A stretch of DNA of 64,000 nt, taken from NCBI RefSeq assembly GCF_046156265.1, contig NZ_JAWDIR010000011.1, positions 62,001 to 126,000 of the forward strand, written 5' to 3'. The position numbers were made by a program, and so were the translations under genes. The notes below the pieces were generated by a model that searched no databases, was not told the origin of the DNA, and was given only the letters and a program-made list of their open reading frames with translations. This document shows, piece by piece, positions 30,683 through 38,497 of this stretch. This DNA is from CAMDHY01 sp046156265 (GTDB taxonomy: Bacteria; Pseudomonadota; Alphaproteobacteria; Rhizobiales; Segnochrobactraceae). The stretch's first letter is position 1, and each line of letters begins with the position of its first letter.

Positions 30683-32350
30683 ATGCTGGTCGAGCTGGCG
30701 ATCCGCGACATCGTGCTGATCGACCGCCTGGAGGTCGGCTTCGGGGCGGGCCTCACCGTGCTGACCGGCGAGACCGGCGCCGGCAAGTCGATCCTGCTCG
30801 ACGCCCTCTCCCTTGCTCTCGGCGGCCGCGGCGACGCCGGCCTCGTCCGCCACGGCGCCGCCCAGGGCCAGGTCTCGGCCGTCTTCGATCCCGCGCCCGA
30901 CCATCCCGCCCGCGCCCTCATCGCCGAGACCGGCGCGGACGCCGGCGGCGAGCTCATCCTGCGCCGCGTCCAGAGCGCCGACGGCCGCACCCGCGGCTTC
31001 GTCAACGACGAACCGGCGAGCGCCGGGCTGATGCAGAAGCTCGGTGCGCTGCTGGTCGAGATCCACGGCCAGCACGACGCCCGCGCCCTCGTCGATCCCG
31101 GCGTCCACCGCGCTTTGCTCGATGCCTTCGGCGGCCACCGTCCCGCCGTCGCCGCCGTCGCGGAGGCGTGGAAGGCGCGGCGCGAGGCGGAGACGGCGCT
31201 CGAGCGCCACGTCGCCCGCGTCGCCGCCGCCGCCCGCGAGGGCGATTTCCTGCGCGCCAGCCTCGAGGAGCTCGACGCCCTCGCGCCCGAAGTGGGCGAG
31301 GAGGCATCGCTCGCCGAGACGCGCGCGGCGATGATGCGGGTGGAGAAGGTCGCCGGCGATCTCGGCGACGCCTTCGAGGAGCTGAACGGCTCCGGCTCGC
31401 CGGTGCCCGGCGTGGCGAGCCTGATGCGTCGGCTCGAGCGCAAGCGCGCCGAGGCACCGGAACTCGTCACGGCGCCAGTCGACGCCCTCGGCCGTGCCCT
31501 CGACGCCCTCGAAGAGGCGCGCTTCGGCCTCGAGCAGGCGCTCGCCGCCACCGCCTTCGACCCGAAGGTGCTGGAGCGCACCGAGGAGCGGCTGTTCGCG
31601 CTGCGCGCCGCCGCCCGCAAGCACCACGTGCCGGTGGACGAACTCGCGGCCCTGCGCGCCCGCATGACCGCCGACCTCGCCGACATCGATGCCGGCGAGG
31701 AGCGCACGGCGGCCCTGGAGCGCGCCGTCGAGGCGGCCCGCTCCACCTACGCGGCGGCAGCCGAAACGCTCACCACGGCCCGCCGGAAGGCCGCCGCGGC
31801 GCTTGCCGAGGCGGTGGAGAGGGAATTGCCGGCCCTCAAGCTCGAGCGCGCCCGCTTCGAGGCGGTGGTGACGACCGATCCGGGCCAGCCTGGGCCTTCC
31901 GGCATCGACGCCGTCGAGTTCCACGTCCAGACCAATCCGGGCACCCGCGCCGGTCCGCTGGCGAAGATCGCCTCGGGCGGCGAGCTGTCGCGCTTCCTCT
32001 TGGCGCTGAAGGTGGCGCTCGCCGACCGCGGCTCGGCGCCGACCCTGATCTTCGACGAGATCGACACCGGCGTCGGCGGTGCCGTCGCCGAGGCGATCGG
32101 CTTGCGGCTCGCCCGGCTGTCGGAGCGCGTGCAGGTGCTCGCCGTGACGCACGCCCCGCAGGTGGCGGCGCGGGCGGCAGGTCATCTCCTCATCGCCAAG
32201 CAGGCCGTCGGCGCCGATGCGGTCGCGACCCGCGTCGACCCGCTCGCCGGCGGCGACCGCCGCGAGGAGATCGCCCGCATGCTGGCCGGTGCCGTCATCA
32301 CCGACGAAGCGCGGGCGGCGGCGGACCGGCTGATGGCGGGAGTGGGGTAG
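30683..32350 (+). CDS. recN: DNA repair protein RecN
   Basis: SMC-like ATPase used in double-strand break repair. The 555 residues begin with IRDIVLIDRLEVGFGAGLTVLTGETGAGKSI (Walker A in GETGAGKS), then ALSLALGGRG and VEIHGQHDARALVD, typical of RecN. The middle is coiled coil. The C-terminal half has the ABC signature IASGGELSRFLLALK, Walker B TLIFDEIDTGVGG, and the H-loop VLAVTHAPQVAA. The ATG at 30683 is used; a TTG at 30680 adds one residue. No GTTC-N7-GTTC SOS box is apparent upstream. Confidence 0.97.
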   Translation: MLVELAIRDIVLIDRLEVGFGAGLTVLTGETGAGKSILLDALSLALGGRGDAGLVRHGAAQGQVSAVFDPAPDHPARALIAETGADAGGELILRRVQSADGRTRGFVNDEPASAGLMQKLGALLVEIHGQHDARALVDPGVHRALLDAFGGHRPAVAAVAEAWKARREAETALERHVARVAAAAREGDFLRASLEELDALAPEVGEEASLAETRAAMMRVEKVAGDLGDAFEELNGSGSPVPGVASLMRRLERKRAEAPELVTAPVDALGRALDALEEARFGLEQALAATAFDPKVLERTEERLFALRAAARKHHVPVDELAALRARMTADLADIDAGEERTAALERAVEAARSTYAAAAETLTTARRKAAAALAEAVERELPALKLERARFEAVVTTDPGQPGPSGIDAVEFHVQTNPGTRAGPLAKIASGGELSRFLLALKVALADRGSAPTLIFDEIDTGVGGAVAEAIGLRLARLSERVQVLAVTHAPQVAARAAGHLLIAKQAVGADAVATRVDPLAGGDRREEIARMLAGAVITDEARAAADRLMAGVG

Positions 32351-32410
32351 GGCGATCCCCGCGAGGGAAGGGTGGGCCGCCCGGCGAGAATCAGGCCAGA
32401 ACCCCACCAT

Positions 32411-32570
32411 CGTCATCCCGGACAAGGGAGCGCGGCCGACCGCCGATCAGGGACGTGAGCGTCAGACCTCGCGCTGCAGGCGGGGCGCGAGCGTCGCGCG
32501 TCCCGCGCGACCAGGCTCTCCTGACCCCCGGATCAGGCGCTCGGCTCCGCCTCGCTGGTCCGGGGTGACG
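32411..32570. repeat. Degenerate palindromic intergenic element after recN
   Basis: The left arm (CGTCATCCCGGACAAGGGAG from 32411) resembles the reverse complement of the right arm (ending in CGGGGTGACG at 32570), giving an imperfect palindrome of about 160 bp with a GC-rich centre. It fills the gap between the convergent recN and cupin genes, so it may act as a terminator in both directions. It belongs by appearance to the family of GC-rich alphaproteobacterial intergenic palindromes. Confidence 0.6.
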
Positions 32571-32595
32571 CCGAGGATTGGGGAGCGGTCCGCAC

Positions 32596-33060
32596 CTACC
32601 CGTAGGGGCTTTCCGCCGGCCTCCCCGCGCCGTCCGTCCAGATGTCGTCCGGCAGTGACCGGTCGCGGTGGCAGACGCGGTCGTGGTCGGGGTAGGTGAT
32701 GACGTCGACCGCCGACCGCGTGCCGACCACGAGCAGCCGCGCCGGCGCGGCGCCGCGGTTGTCGAGGCAGTGCCCGACCGCCACGCCCGCCCTGAACGTC
32801 GCCGCATCGCCGGCCGACAGCAGCGTCTCGGCATCGCCCTCGACCAGCGTGATCGTGCCCTCCAGCACGAACACCATCTCGTCCTCGCCGCTGTGCCAGT
32901 GCTTGATCGACGTCTTCGAGCCAGGCGGCACGCTCTGGATCATCGCCCCGAACTGCGTCAGCCCGCCGGCCTCGCTGATCCACTCCTCCCGCATCGGCCC
33001 GCACGGCCCACCCGCCGGCACCTCCTCGACGATTCGTCGCTCGGGCGTGATGGCGGGCAT
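32596..33060 (-). CDS. Cupin-domain protein
   Basis: A 154-residue single-domain cupin, predicted metal-binding beta-barrel. The first cupin motif is visible as KHWHSGEDEMVFVLEG, giving two His and a Glu as likely metal ligands, followed by TITLVEGDAETLLSAGDAATF. The second motif is GVAVGHCLDNRG. The substrate is unknown; the C-terminal part (DVITYPDHDRVCHRDRSLPD) resembles sequences in cupins annotated as possible sugar or dioxygenase-like proteins. The ATG at 33060 is preferred because GAGGAGAG lies at good spacing; an ATG at 33066 is too close to it. Confidence 0.85.
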   Translation of the reverse strand: MPAITPERRIVEEVPAGGPCGPMREEWISEAGGLTQFGAMIQSVPPGSKTSIKHWHSGEDEMVFVLEGTITLVEGDAETLLSAGDAATFRAGVAVGHCLDNRGAAPARLLVVGTRSAVDVITYPDHDRVCHRDRSLPDDIWTDGAGRPAESPYG

Positions 33061-33110
33061 GTGCATCTCTCCTCTCGTCGATCTCCGGCGCCGCACCGCC
33101 GTCGGTTGCC

Positions 33111-33178
33111 GCCGCCGGCGGCCCTCCCCCGGTCCGCTCCGCGGCCCGACCCTCCCACAGGGGGAGGGTGGGTGCACG
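33111..33178. repeat. Intergenic repeat type A, copy 1
   Basis: GC-rich element beginning GCCGCCGGCGGCCCTCCCCC and ending in GGGGGAGGGTGGGTGCACG, with a CCCTCCC/GGGAGGG hairpin near its right end. A near-identical copy lies at 33311-33377. The two differ by a few bases and one length change. Confidence 0.85.
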
Positions 33179-33190
33179 CCGCCGCCGCAT

Positions 33191-33274
33191 CCACCCCCTC
33201 CCCACCCGTGGGGGAGGTGGCCGGCGAAGCCGGCCGGAGGGGGCCGCCGCGCGCAAGCGCGGCGGTGCGGCGTC
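33191..33274. repeat. Intergenic repeat type B, copy 1
   Basis: An 84-bp element, identical by eye to 33474-33557. It contains three nested dyads: CCTCCCC/GGGGAGG around the left end, GGCCGGC/GCCGGCC in the middle, and CCGCGC/GCGCGG toward the right. It lies 12 bp after a type A copy. Confidence 0.9.
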
Positions 33275-33310
33275 GGAGACTGCCGAGCCGCTGCGCCGCC
33301 GCCGGCTGGC

Positions 33311-33377
33311 GCCGCCGGCGGCCCTCCCCGGTCCGCTCCGCGGCCCGACCCTCCCACGAGGGGAGGGTGGGCGCACG
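33311..33377. repeat. Intergenic repeat type A, copy 2
   Basis: Second copy of the element at 33111-33178, one base shorter, with the same GCCGCCGGCGGCCCTCCCC start and GGGAGGGTGGGCGCACG end. It precedes the second type B copy by 96 bp of unrelated sequence. Confidence 0.85.
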
Positions 33378-33473
33378 ACTTCGGCGTCGCGTGTTCGAGG
33401 CGCGCTGGAAGCCGCTCGAAGCGCAGTACTGTTCTCAGCTCATCACGATCGACGGGCACAACGGCGGCCGCCT

Positions 33474-33557
33474 CCACCCCCTCCCCACCCGTGGGGGAGG
33501 TGGCCGGCGAAGCCGGCCGGAGGGGGCCGCCGCGCGCAAGCGCGGCGGTGCGGCGTC
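33474..33557. repeat. Intergenic repeat type B, copy 2
   Basis: Identical by eye over 84 bp to 33191-33274. With the type A copies it makes an A-B-A-B pattern filling the gap between the cupin gene and the small membrane protein gene (33061-33606). No gene is visible in that gap. Confidence 0.9.
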
Positions 33558-33606
33558 TCAGGCCGGACGCGGCCCGAGCAACCCCCATATCATTCCCGAC
33601 CGACCT

Positions 33607-34020
33607 TCACGTGCGGGGCCGCTCCGAGTTTTCTGAACTCTCCGTCCTTGATTTCACCGGTCTGGGGAACACGCGACAGCCCCTTGCAACCATAGCGAGC
33701 CCGAAGACGAGCCAAGGTACGACGATCCACTCCGTGTCGGGCGTTGGATACCAGGCTGGCGGTGGCGGGTTGTTCAAGCTTCCGTTTCCGAATCCGGAAA
33801 GAATCACCAAGGCGGCAAAGAATGAAATCTGGCTCCTGACCTGCCACCGACCTTGGAATGGGTACGCTCCCACTTCGCCCCAGACGAACAGGATGCCGAG
33901 GCCGACGACGCAGACGACAGGGCCGAGCTCGCCGAACATCTTCAGCCTGAAGAGAAAGATGAAGCAGAGGACGAGCGCGACGAGGAAGACGAGAAACGGG
34001 ATCTTGCGGGCGAAAGTCAT
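33607..34020 (-). CDS. Small integral membrane protein, unknown function
   Basis: A 137-residue protein with about three hydrophobic segments: IPFLVFLVALVLCFIFLF, GPVVCVVGLGILFVWG and IVVPWLVFGLAMVARG. No family is recognised. Base composition is somewhat less GC-rich than neighbouring genes. The ATG at 34020 follows GGCAGGGATGAG. It stands alone between the repeat-filled gap and the asparaginase gene and could be a recent acquisition or a lineage-specific gene. Confidence 0.65.
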   Translation of the reverse strand: MTFARKIPFLVFLVALVLCFIFLFRLKMFGELGPVVCVVGLGILFVWGEVGAYPFQGRWQVRSQISFFAALVILSGFGNGSLNNPPPPAWYPTPDTEWIVVPWLVFGLAMVARGCRVFPRPVKSRTESSENSERPRT

Positions 34021-34117
34021 CGCTCATCCCTGCCATACGGATCGCCGGTCCTTACACGCCGGCTTGTGGGGAGTGCAACCAGAAAGGGCGTGACCGGGCG
34101 CTGCTCGACGGTATTGC

Positions 34118-35140
34118 CTACACCCCCAACCCCGCCAGCGTCTCCGCCGCCACGCGCACCTCGCCGGCCTGCTTCTCCCGCCGCGTCCGGATCGCCCGCT
34201 TCGCCCACGTGTCGAGGAAGGTCCGCTCCTCGTCGTCCTTTGCCACGAAGCGCTGCAGCACGGCGGCCATCAGGGCTTCCGACGCGCGCGTGCCGCCGTC
34301 GTCGACCTTCAGCGCCACGCCGAGGCCGCGCTCGGGGAGGATGGCGCAGAAGACGCCTTCCGCCCCTGTCTTCACGTAGGCGCGCTCGCCGAACCGCCCC
34401 ATCACCTCGGTGCAGAAGCGCCCGGTGCCGGCCACCATGAACGGCTCGGCCGCCGCCGCCTGCCGGAGCCGCCACGCCGCCGTGGCGCGCGCCGGCGCGA
34501 GCCCCGTGCCGGTGCCCATGCGGGCGAAGCCGCGGGCGACGCGGGAAAGCGGGATGGCGTAGGTCGGGATCGAGCAGCCGTCGATGCCGCGCACCGACGC
34601 GTCGAGCGGCGTCTCCGTCATCGCCGACAGGGCCGCGGTGATCTCGCGCTGCACCGGGTGGTCGGGCTCGACGTAGCCGGCGGGGTCGACGCCCATCGTG
34701 CAGGCGAGGCAGAGGAAGCCGGCGTGCTTGCCGGAACAGTTGTTGTGGAGCGCCGTCGGGCGGGCGTTGGCGCGGATGAGCGTCGCCATGTCGTCCATGC
34801 GGTCCGGCCACTGGGTGCCGCACTCGAGCGCGTCGGGCGAGAGCCCGGCCTTCGTCAGCATGGCGCGGGCGGTGTCGACGTGGGCCGGCTCGCCATTGTG
34901 CGAGGCGCCGGCGATCGAGAGTTCCGACACCGTCAGCCCGAGCGCATCGGCCGCCCCGGATTCGATGAGCGGCAGCGCCTGCATCAGCTTCACCGCCGAG
35001 CGCGCGAACACCGGCCGCTCGACGTCGCCCATCGCCACCACCGCCGCCCCGTCGGCATCGACGACCGCGAGAATGCCGCGGTGGCGGCTCTCCACCACCG
35101 GCCCGCGCGTCACCTCGACGACGGCTTCCCTCATCGACAT
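34118..35140 (-). CDS. L-asparaginase of the Rhizobium AnsA (PF06089) type
   Basis: A 340-residue cytoplasmic amidohydrolase converting asparagine to aspartate and ammonia. It belongs to the serine-type asparaginase family first known from Rhizobium etli, unrelated to E. coli AnsA/B. The conserved elements are visible: FARSAVKLMQALPL with the SxxK pair, ELSIAGASHNGEPAHV, ECGTQWP, HNNCSGKHAGFLCLA with the Cys and Lys used for zinc and catalysis, and GIDGCSIPTYAIPL. The ATG at 35140 follows GGGGAACAGC; a second ATG two codons on is possible. It probably serves asparagine catabolism. Confidence 0.9.
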   Translation of the reverse strand: MSMREAVVEVTRGPVVESRHRGILAVVDADGAAVVAMGDVERPVFARSAVKLMQALPLIESGAADALGLTVSELSIAGASHNGEPAHVDTARAMLTKAGLSPDALECGTQWPDRMDDMATLIRANARPTALHNNCSGKHAGFLCLACTMGVDPAGYVEPDHPVQREITAALSAMTETPLDASVRGIDGCSIPTYAIPLSRVARGFARMGTGTGLAPARATAAWRLRQAAAAEPFMVAGTGRFCTEVMGRFGERAYVKTGAEGVFCAILPERGLGVALKVDDGGTRASEALMAAVLQRFVAKDDEERTFLDTWAKRAIRTRREKQAGEVRVAAETLAGLGV

Positions 35141-35222
35141 GCTGTTCCCCGTGTTCTGTCCGGCGACCCTTATAGCCGACCCCTGAGGCGGCGGCCCGCT
35201 CGCGATGCTATCCCCACCCACT

Positions 35223-35310
35223 GAGTCATTCCCGGCCTTGTGCCGGGAACCCATCTTCGCGCCACGCACCTCGGCTGCATGGGTTCCCGGCACAAGGCCG
35301 GGAAAGACTC
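35223..35310. repeat. Near-perfect inverted repeat, 32-bp arms
   Basis: Arms 35223-35254 and 35279-35310 are reverse complements with a single mismatch, enclosing a 24-base loop. The core reads TTCCCGGCCTTGTGCCGGGA, itself palindromic in part. This is the dispersed CCCGGC-type intergenic palindrome commonly seen in alphaproteobacterial genomes. It lies between the asparaginase and SDR genes and could form a very stable hairpin in RNA. Confidence 0.9.
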
Positions 35311-35397
35311 CTGAGAGGCAGTGCGCAGAGCGGTGGCGGGTCGAGGGAGCGACACTCCGCGTGAGCAGAAGCGCCCATGCCCGCCCGCCCGCCCCCC

Positions 35398-36171
35398 TCA
35401 CCGCAGCGGCCCGGTCGACAGCACCGCCGCCGTCAGCCCGCCGTCGACCGGCAGGATCGTGCCGGTGACGAATCCGGCCTCTTCCGAGAGCAGGAAGGCG
35501 ATCACCGCGGCCGCCTCCTCCGGCAGGCCGTAGCGGCGCTGCGGCACGGCGGCGAGCCAGCGGGTGCGGGTGGCGGCATCGTGACGGCGCTGGATCTGCG
35601 GCGTCTCGACGGCGGCGAGCGCCACGGCGTTCACCCGGATCGCCATCGGCGCGAGTTCGACGGCGAGCGTGCGGGTGAGCGCCGCAAGCCCGCCGCCGGC
35701 AGCCGACAGCACGGCGCCGCCCGGCAGCCCGCGCAGCGCCGCCGCCGGCACGACGTTGACGATCGCGCCGCCCTCCGCCATGCGCCCCGCCGCCGCCTGC
35801 GCCACCACGAAGGCGGCGACGAGCCCGTCCTCCAAGGCCTTGCGCAGCATCGACACGTCGGTCGCCTCGAAGGCGAGTTCGGGTCCGGCGGCCACCGCGT
35901 TGACGAGCCCCGCCGGCGCGCCCCATTCGGCCACCACCCGGTCGATCGCCCGCTCGACGACGACGTCGTCGGTCAGGTCTGCCGGCTCGCCCATCAGCCG
36001 CTCGCCGGCATCCGCCGCCATCGCGTCGACCGCCGCGTCGACGGCGTCCTCGTCGGCGTCGAGCACGGCGACCCGCCAGCCGTCGTCGAGCAGGCGCCGC
36101 ACCGTGGCGAGCCCGATCCCCGTCGCCCCGCCGGCGACGATCGCCACGCGGCCATTGCGGCCATGGTCCAT
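35398..36171 (-). CDS. SDR-family protein lacking the catalytic tetrad
   Basis: A 257-residue Rossmann-fold protein of the short-chain dehydrogenase/reductase superfamily. The cofactor loop is kept in modified form (VAGGATGIG, residues 12-20), as are DADEDA, LTRTLAVELAP, RVNAVALAAVETP and the C-terminal FVTGTILPVDGG. The active site is not: the usual Ser is Pro/Ala (NVVPAAAL), Tyr is Leu near residue 155 and Lys is Gly near 159 (VLSAAGGGLAAL), and the helix Asn region reads EDGLVAA. It is therefore unlikely to be a normal dehydrogenase and may be a structural or binding paralogue. The reading frame is intact. Confidence 0.85.
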   Translation of the reverse strand: MDHGRNGRVAIVAGGATGIGLATVRRLLDDGWRVAVLDADEDAVDAAVDAMAADAGERLMGEPADLTDDVVVERAIDRVVAEWGAPAGLVNAVAAGPELAFEATDVSMLRKALEDGLVAAFVVAQAAAGRMAEGGAIVNVVPAAALRGLPGGAVLSAAGGGLAALTRTLAVELAPMAIRVNAVALAAVETPQIQRRHDAATRTRWLAAVPQRRYGLPEEAAAVIAFLLSEEAGFVTGTILPVDGGLTAAVLSTGPLR

Positions 36172-36231
36172 GGGTCAATCCTCCGTCGGGGCGACGGTCG
36201 GTGAATCGGACGGGAAGGGCAAGGGAGGATC

Positions 36232-36294
36232 GGCAGTAGGCAGTCGGCAGTCGGCAGTCGGCAGTGGGCAGTGGGCAGTGGGCAGTGGGCAGTG
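36232..36294. repeat. Tandem repeat, nine copies of a 7-bp unit
   Basis: The unit GGCAGTN occurs nine times without interruption. The seventh base is A once, C three times, then G five times, so the array is ordered in two blocks. It lies between the start of the SDR gene and the 3' end of pbpC. Such arrays expand or contract by slippage and make useful strain markers. Confidence 0.93.
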
Positions 36295-36309
36295 GGGCGG
36301 GCGGGGTGC

Positions 36310-38475
36310 CTACTCCACGAACACCGTCACGCTGTCCGCCGCCCCGGTCGGGTCGATCACCGTCAGCCTCACGAAGCCGCGCTGCGGCACGGCGAGCGAT
36401 CCGGCGCGGCGGTGGGCGGGGATCGGCACCGGCTTGCCGTCGACGAGCAGGCTGACGGCCGCGCCCGCCCCCTCGATCCGCCAGGCGAGCGGTTGGCGGG
36501 TGCCGCCGGAATCCAGCGAGACGCGGGCGCCGTCGGGCGGGTAGGCGAAGCGCAGGCGCGAGGCGCCGGTGTTGGCCTCGCCCGCCGCGCCGTCGCCGCC
36601 GAGGCGGACGAGGGTAGGCGGCAGCGTGCCGGTGGTGGCGATCAGCGCCCCGCCCGGGGCCCGCGGCAGCGGCGCGCGGCGGGGCGAGACGCGGGCGAAG
36701 GCGTCGAACAGCAGCGGGGCGGCGGCGGTGCGGGCCACGAGCCCCGGCACGGCGGCGCCGTCCGGCCGGCCGACCCAGACGCCGACGACGTGGCGGCCGT
36801 CGAAGCCGATCGCCCAGGCGTCGCGGTAGCCGTAGGAGGTGCCGGTCTTGAAGGCGATGCGGTGGCGGGCGGCGTTGGCCGGTGGCGGCGTGCCAGCGAG
36901 GATGTCCGCGACATACCAGGCGGCGACCGGGTCGATCAGCCGCCGCGCCGGCTCCTTCGGCGCATCCGCCACCTCGAACGGCACCGGCGCGACGCCGCCG
37001 CCGACGAAGGCGGCATAGAGCGCGGTGAGGTCGACGAGGCGGATGCCGACGCCGCCGAGGCCGATCGCCAGCGTCGGCGCCTCCGGCCGCGGCAGGGCGA
37101 GCTCGACCCCGACATCGGCGAGGCGCACCGCGAGCCGCGTCGGCCCGACGGCCTCGAGCAGCTTCACCGCCGGCACGTTGAGGGACTGGCGCAGCGCTTC
37201 CCGCGCGGTCACCGTGCCCATGAAGCTCTGGTCGAAGTTCTTCGGCGCATAGGCGCCGAAGGCGCTGGGGCGGTCCTCGATCAGCGTCTCCGGGTGGGCG
37301 ATGCCGGCCTCGAAGGCGAGCGCGTAGATGAACGGCTTCAGCGTCGAGCCGGGCGAGCGCACCGCCAGGCTCATGTCGACGTGGCCGTTGCGGGCGTCGT
37401 CGAGGAGCTCCGGCGAGCCGACGCGGGCGGCGATCGCGCCGGTCTCCGCGTCCATGACGACGATCGCCGCCGACAGCTTCTGGCCGAGCGCCGCCGTGCG
37501 CTCGCGGGCGAGCGCCTCGAGCGAGGCCTGCAGGTCGCGGTCGATGGTGAGGCGGAGGATGCGCTCGTCGGGCCGCGCCTCCGCCGCCGAGCGCGACGCG
37601 TGGGCGGCCAGCCGCGGGAAGGCGAGGCGGGCGGTCGGCACGCCCTCGCGCTTGCCGGCGGCGGCCTCGTCCTCGGTCAGCACACCAAGTCCGACCATGC
37701 GGTCGAGCACGCGGTCGCGCGCCTTGCGGGCGGCTTCCGGGTGGCGGTCCGGTCGCCGCCACTCGGGCGACTGCGGCAGCGCCACGAGCAGGGCCGCCTG
37801 GCCGATCGTCAGCCGGTCCGGCTCGCGGCCGAAATAGGCGAGCGAGGCGGCGCGCACGCCCTCGAGATTGCCGCCATAGGGGGCGAGCGCGAGATAGAGC
37901 GAGAGGATCTCGTCCTTCGACAGCCGCCGCTCGAGCTGCAGGGCGCGGGCACTCTCCATCAGCTTGCGGGACAGCGTGCGCTCCGGCCGGCCCTCGACGA
38001 GGCGGGCGGTCTGCATCGTCAGGGTCGAGGCGCCGGAGACGATGCGGCCGTAGGCCACCGCCTGCAGGGCGGCGCGGCCGGTGGCGAGCGGGTCGACGCC
38101 GGCGTGCTCGTGGAAGCGCCGGTCCTCGTAGGCGACCAGCATCCTGAGGTAGCGCGGATCGACCGAGGCGACGTCGGCCGGCAGCCGCCAGCGGCCGTCG
38201 GCGGTGGTGTAGGCGGTGAGGAGCCGGCCGGCGTGGTCGACGACGATGGTCGAGGCCGGCGCGGCGGGCACCGTGCGCGGCGGGTAGGCGCGGTCGAGGG
38301 CGAGGAGTGCCACCGCGCCGCCGCCGGCGACGAGCGCCAGCGACACCACGGCCGCCCCCGTCCAGGCAAGGAGGCGGCCGAGCCGCCTGCGGCGGCTGCC
38401 GTGATCCCTGATCACGGTCGCCGTCGCTTCGGGGGCCGCGACCGCGTCGTCGCCGCCGTCGTGATCACGGATCAC
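36310..38475 (-). CDS. pbpC: Penicillin-binding protein 1C
   Basis: Class A bifunctional penicillin-binding protein of 721 residues. After a basic N-terminus and a membrane anchor (LAWTGAAVVSLALVAGGG) comes the GT51 glycosyltransferase with the catalytic Glu in AYEDRRFHEHAGVD and GASTLTMQTARL. The transpeptidase has STLK (RSPGSTLKPF), SLN (RQSLNVPAV) and KTGTS. A C-terminal PBP1C beta domain follows (RLRFAYPPDGARV to VTVFVE). The GTG at 38475 is supported by GGAG a few bases upstream. It follows the alpha-2-macroglobulin gene by 22 bp on the same strand, the standard pairing, suggesting joint peptidoglycan repair and defence in the periplasm. Confidence 0.95.
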   Translation of the reverse strand: MIRDHDGGDDAVAAPEATATVIRDHGSRRRRLGRLLAWTGAAVVSLALVAGGGAVALLALDRAYPPRTVPAAPASTIVVDHAGRLLTAYTTADGRWRLPADVASVDPRYLRMLVAYEDRRFHEHAGVDPLATGRAALQAVAYGRIVSGASTLTMQTARLVEGRPERTLSRKLMESARALQLERRLSKDEILSLYLALAPYGGNLEGVRAASLAYFGREPDRLTIGQAALLVALPQSPEWRRPDRHPEAARKARDRVLDRMVGLGVLTEDEAAAGKREGVPTARLAFPRLAAHASRSAAEARPDERILRLTIDRDLQASLEALARERTAALGQKLSAAIVVMDAETGAIAARVGSPELLDDARNGHVDMSLAVRSPGSTLKPFIYALAFEAGIAHPETLIEDRPSAFGAYAPKNFDQSFMGTVTAREALRQSLNVPAVKLLEAVGPTRLAVRLADVGVELALPRPEAPTLAIGLGGVGIRLVDLTALYAAFVGGGVAPVPFEVADAPKEPARRLIDPVAAWYVADILAGTPPPANAARHRIAFKTGTSYGYRDAWAIGFDGRHVVGVWVGRPDGAAVPGLVARTAAAPLLFDAFARVSPRRAPLPRAPGGALIATTGTLPPTLVRLGGDGAAGEANTGASRLRFAYPPDGARVSLDSGGTRQPLAWRIEGAGAAVSLLVDGKPVPIPAHRRAGSLAVPQRGFVRLTVIDPTGAADSVTVFVE

Positions 38476-38477
38476 GG
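38399..38477. promoter_or_regulatory. Two CGTGATC-N3-GATCACG dyads spanning the pbpC start
   Basis: The first dyad has arms at 38399-38406 and 38410-38417 (8 bp, spacer CCT). The second has arms at 38460-38466 and 38470-38476 (7 bp, spacer ACG). Their centres are 60 bp apart. The second covers the pbpC GTG start codon; the first lies in codons about 20-26. In protein they encode a repeated VIRDH-type peptide. They could be an operator pair or simply a duplicated coding segment. Confidence 0.5.
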
Positions 38478-38497
38478 TCGTCTCCGTCTCGTGCCGC

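Noticed and set aside
33111..33557. Possible CRISPR array
   Set aside because: Only two copies of each of two different elements, unequal spacing, and no repeat-spacer regularity or cas genes.
34118..37762. A minus-strand frame of over 1200 codons joining asparaginase with upstream sequence
   Set aside because: Only the last 340 codons are a recognisable protein. The upstream part is antisense-like, out-of-frame sequence of the SDR and pbpC genes.
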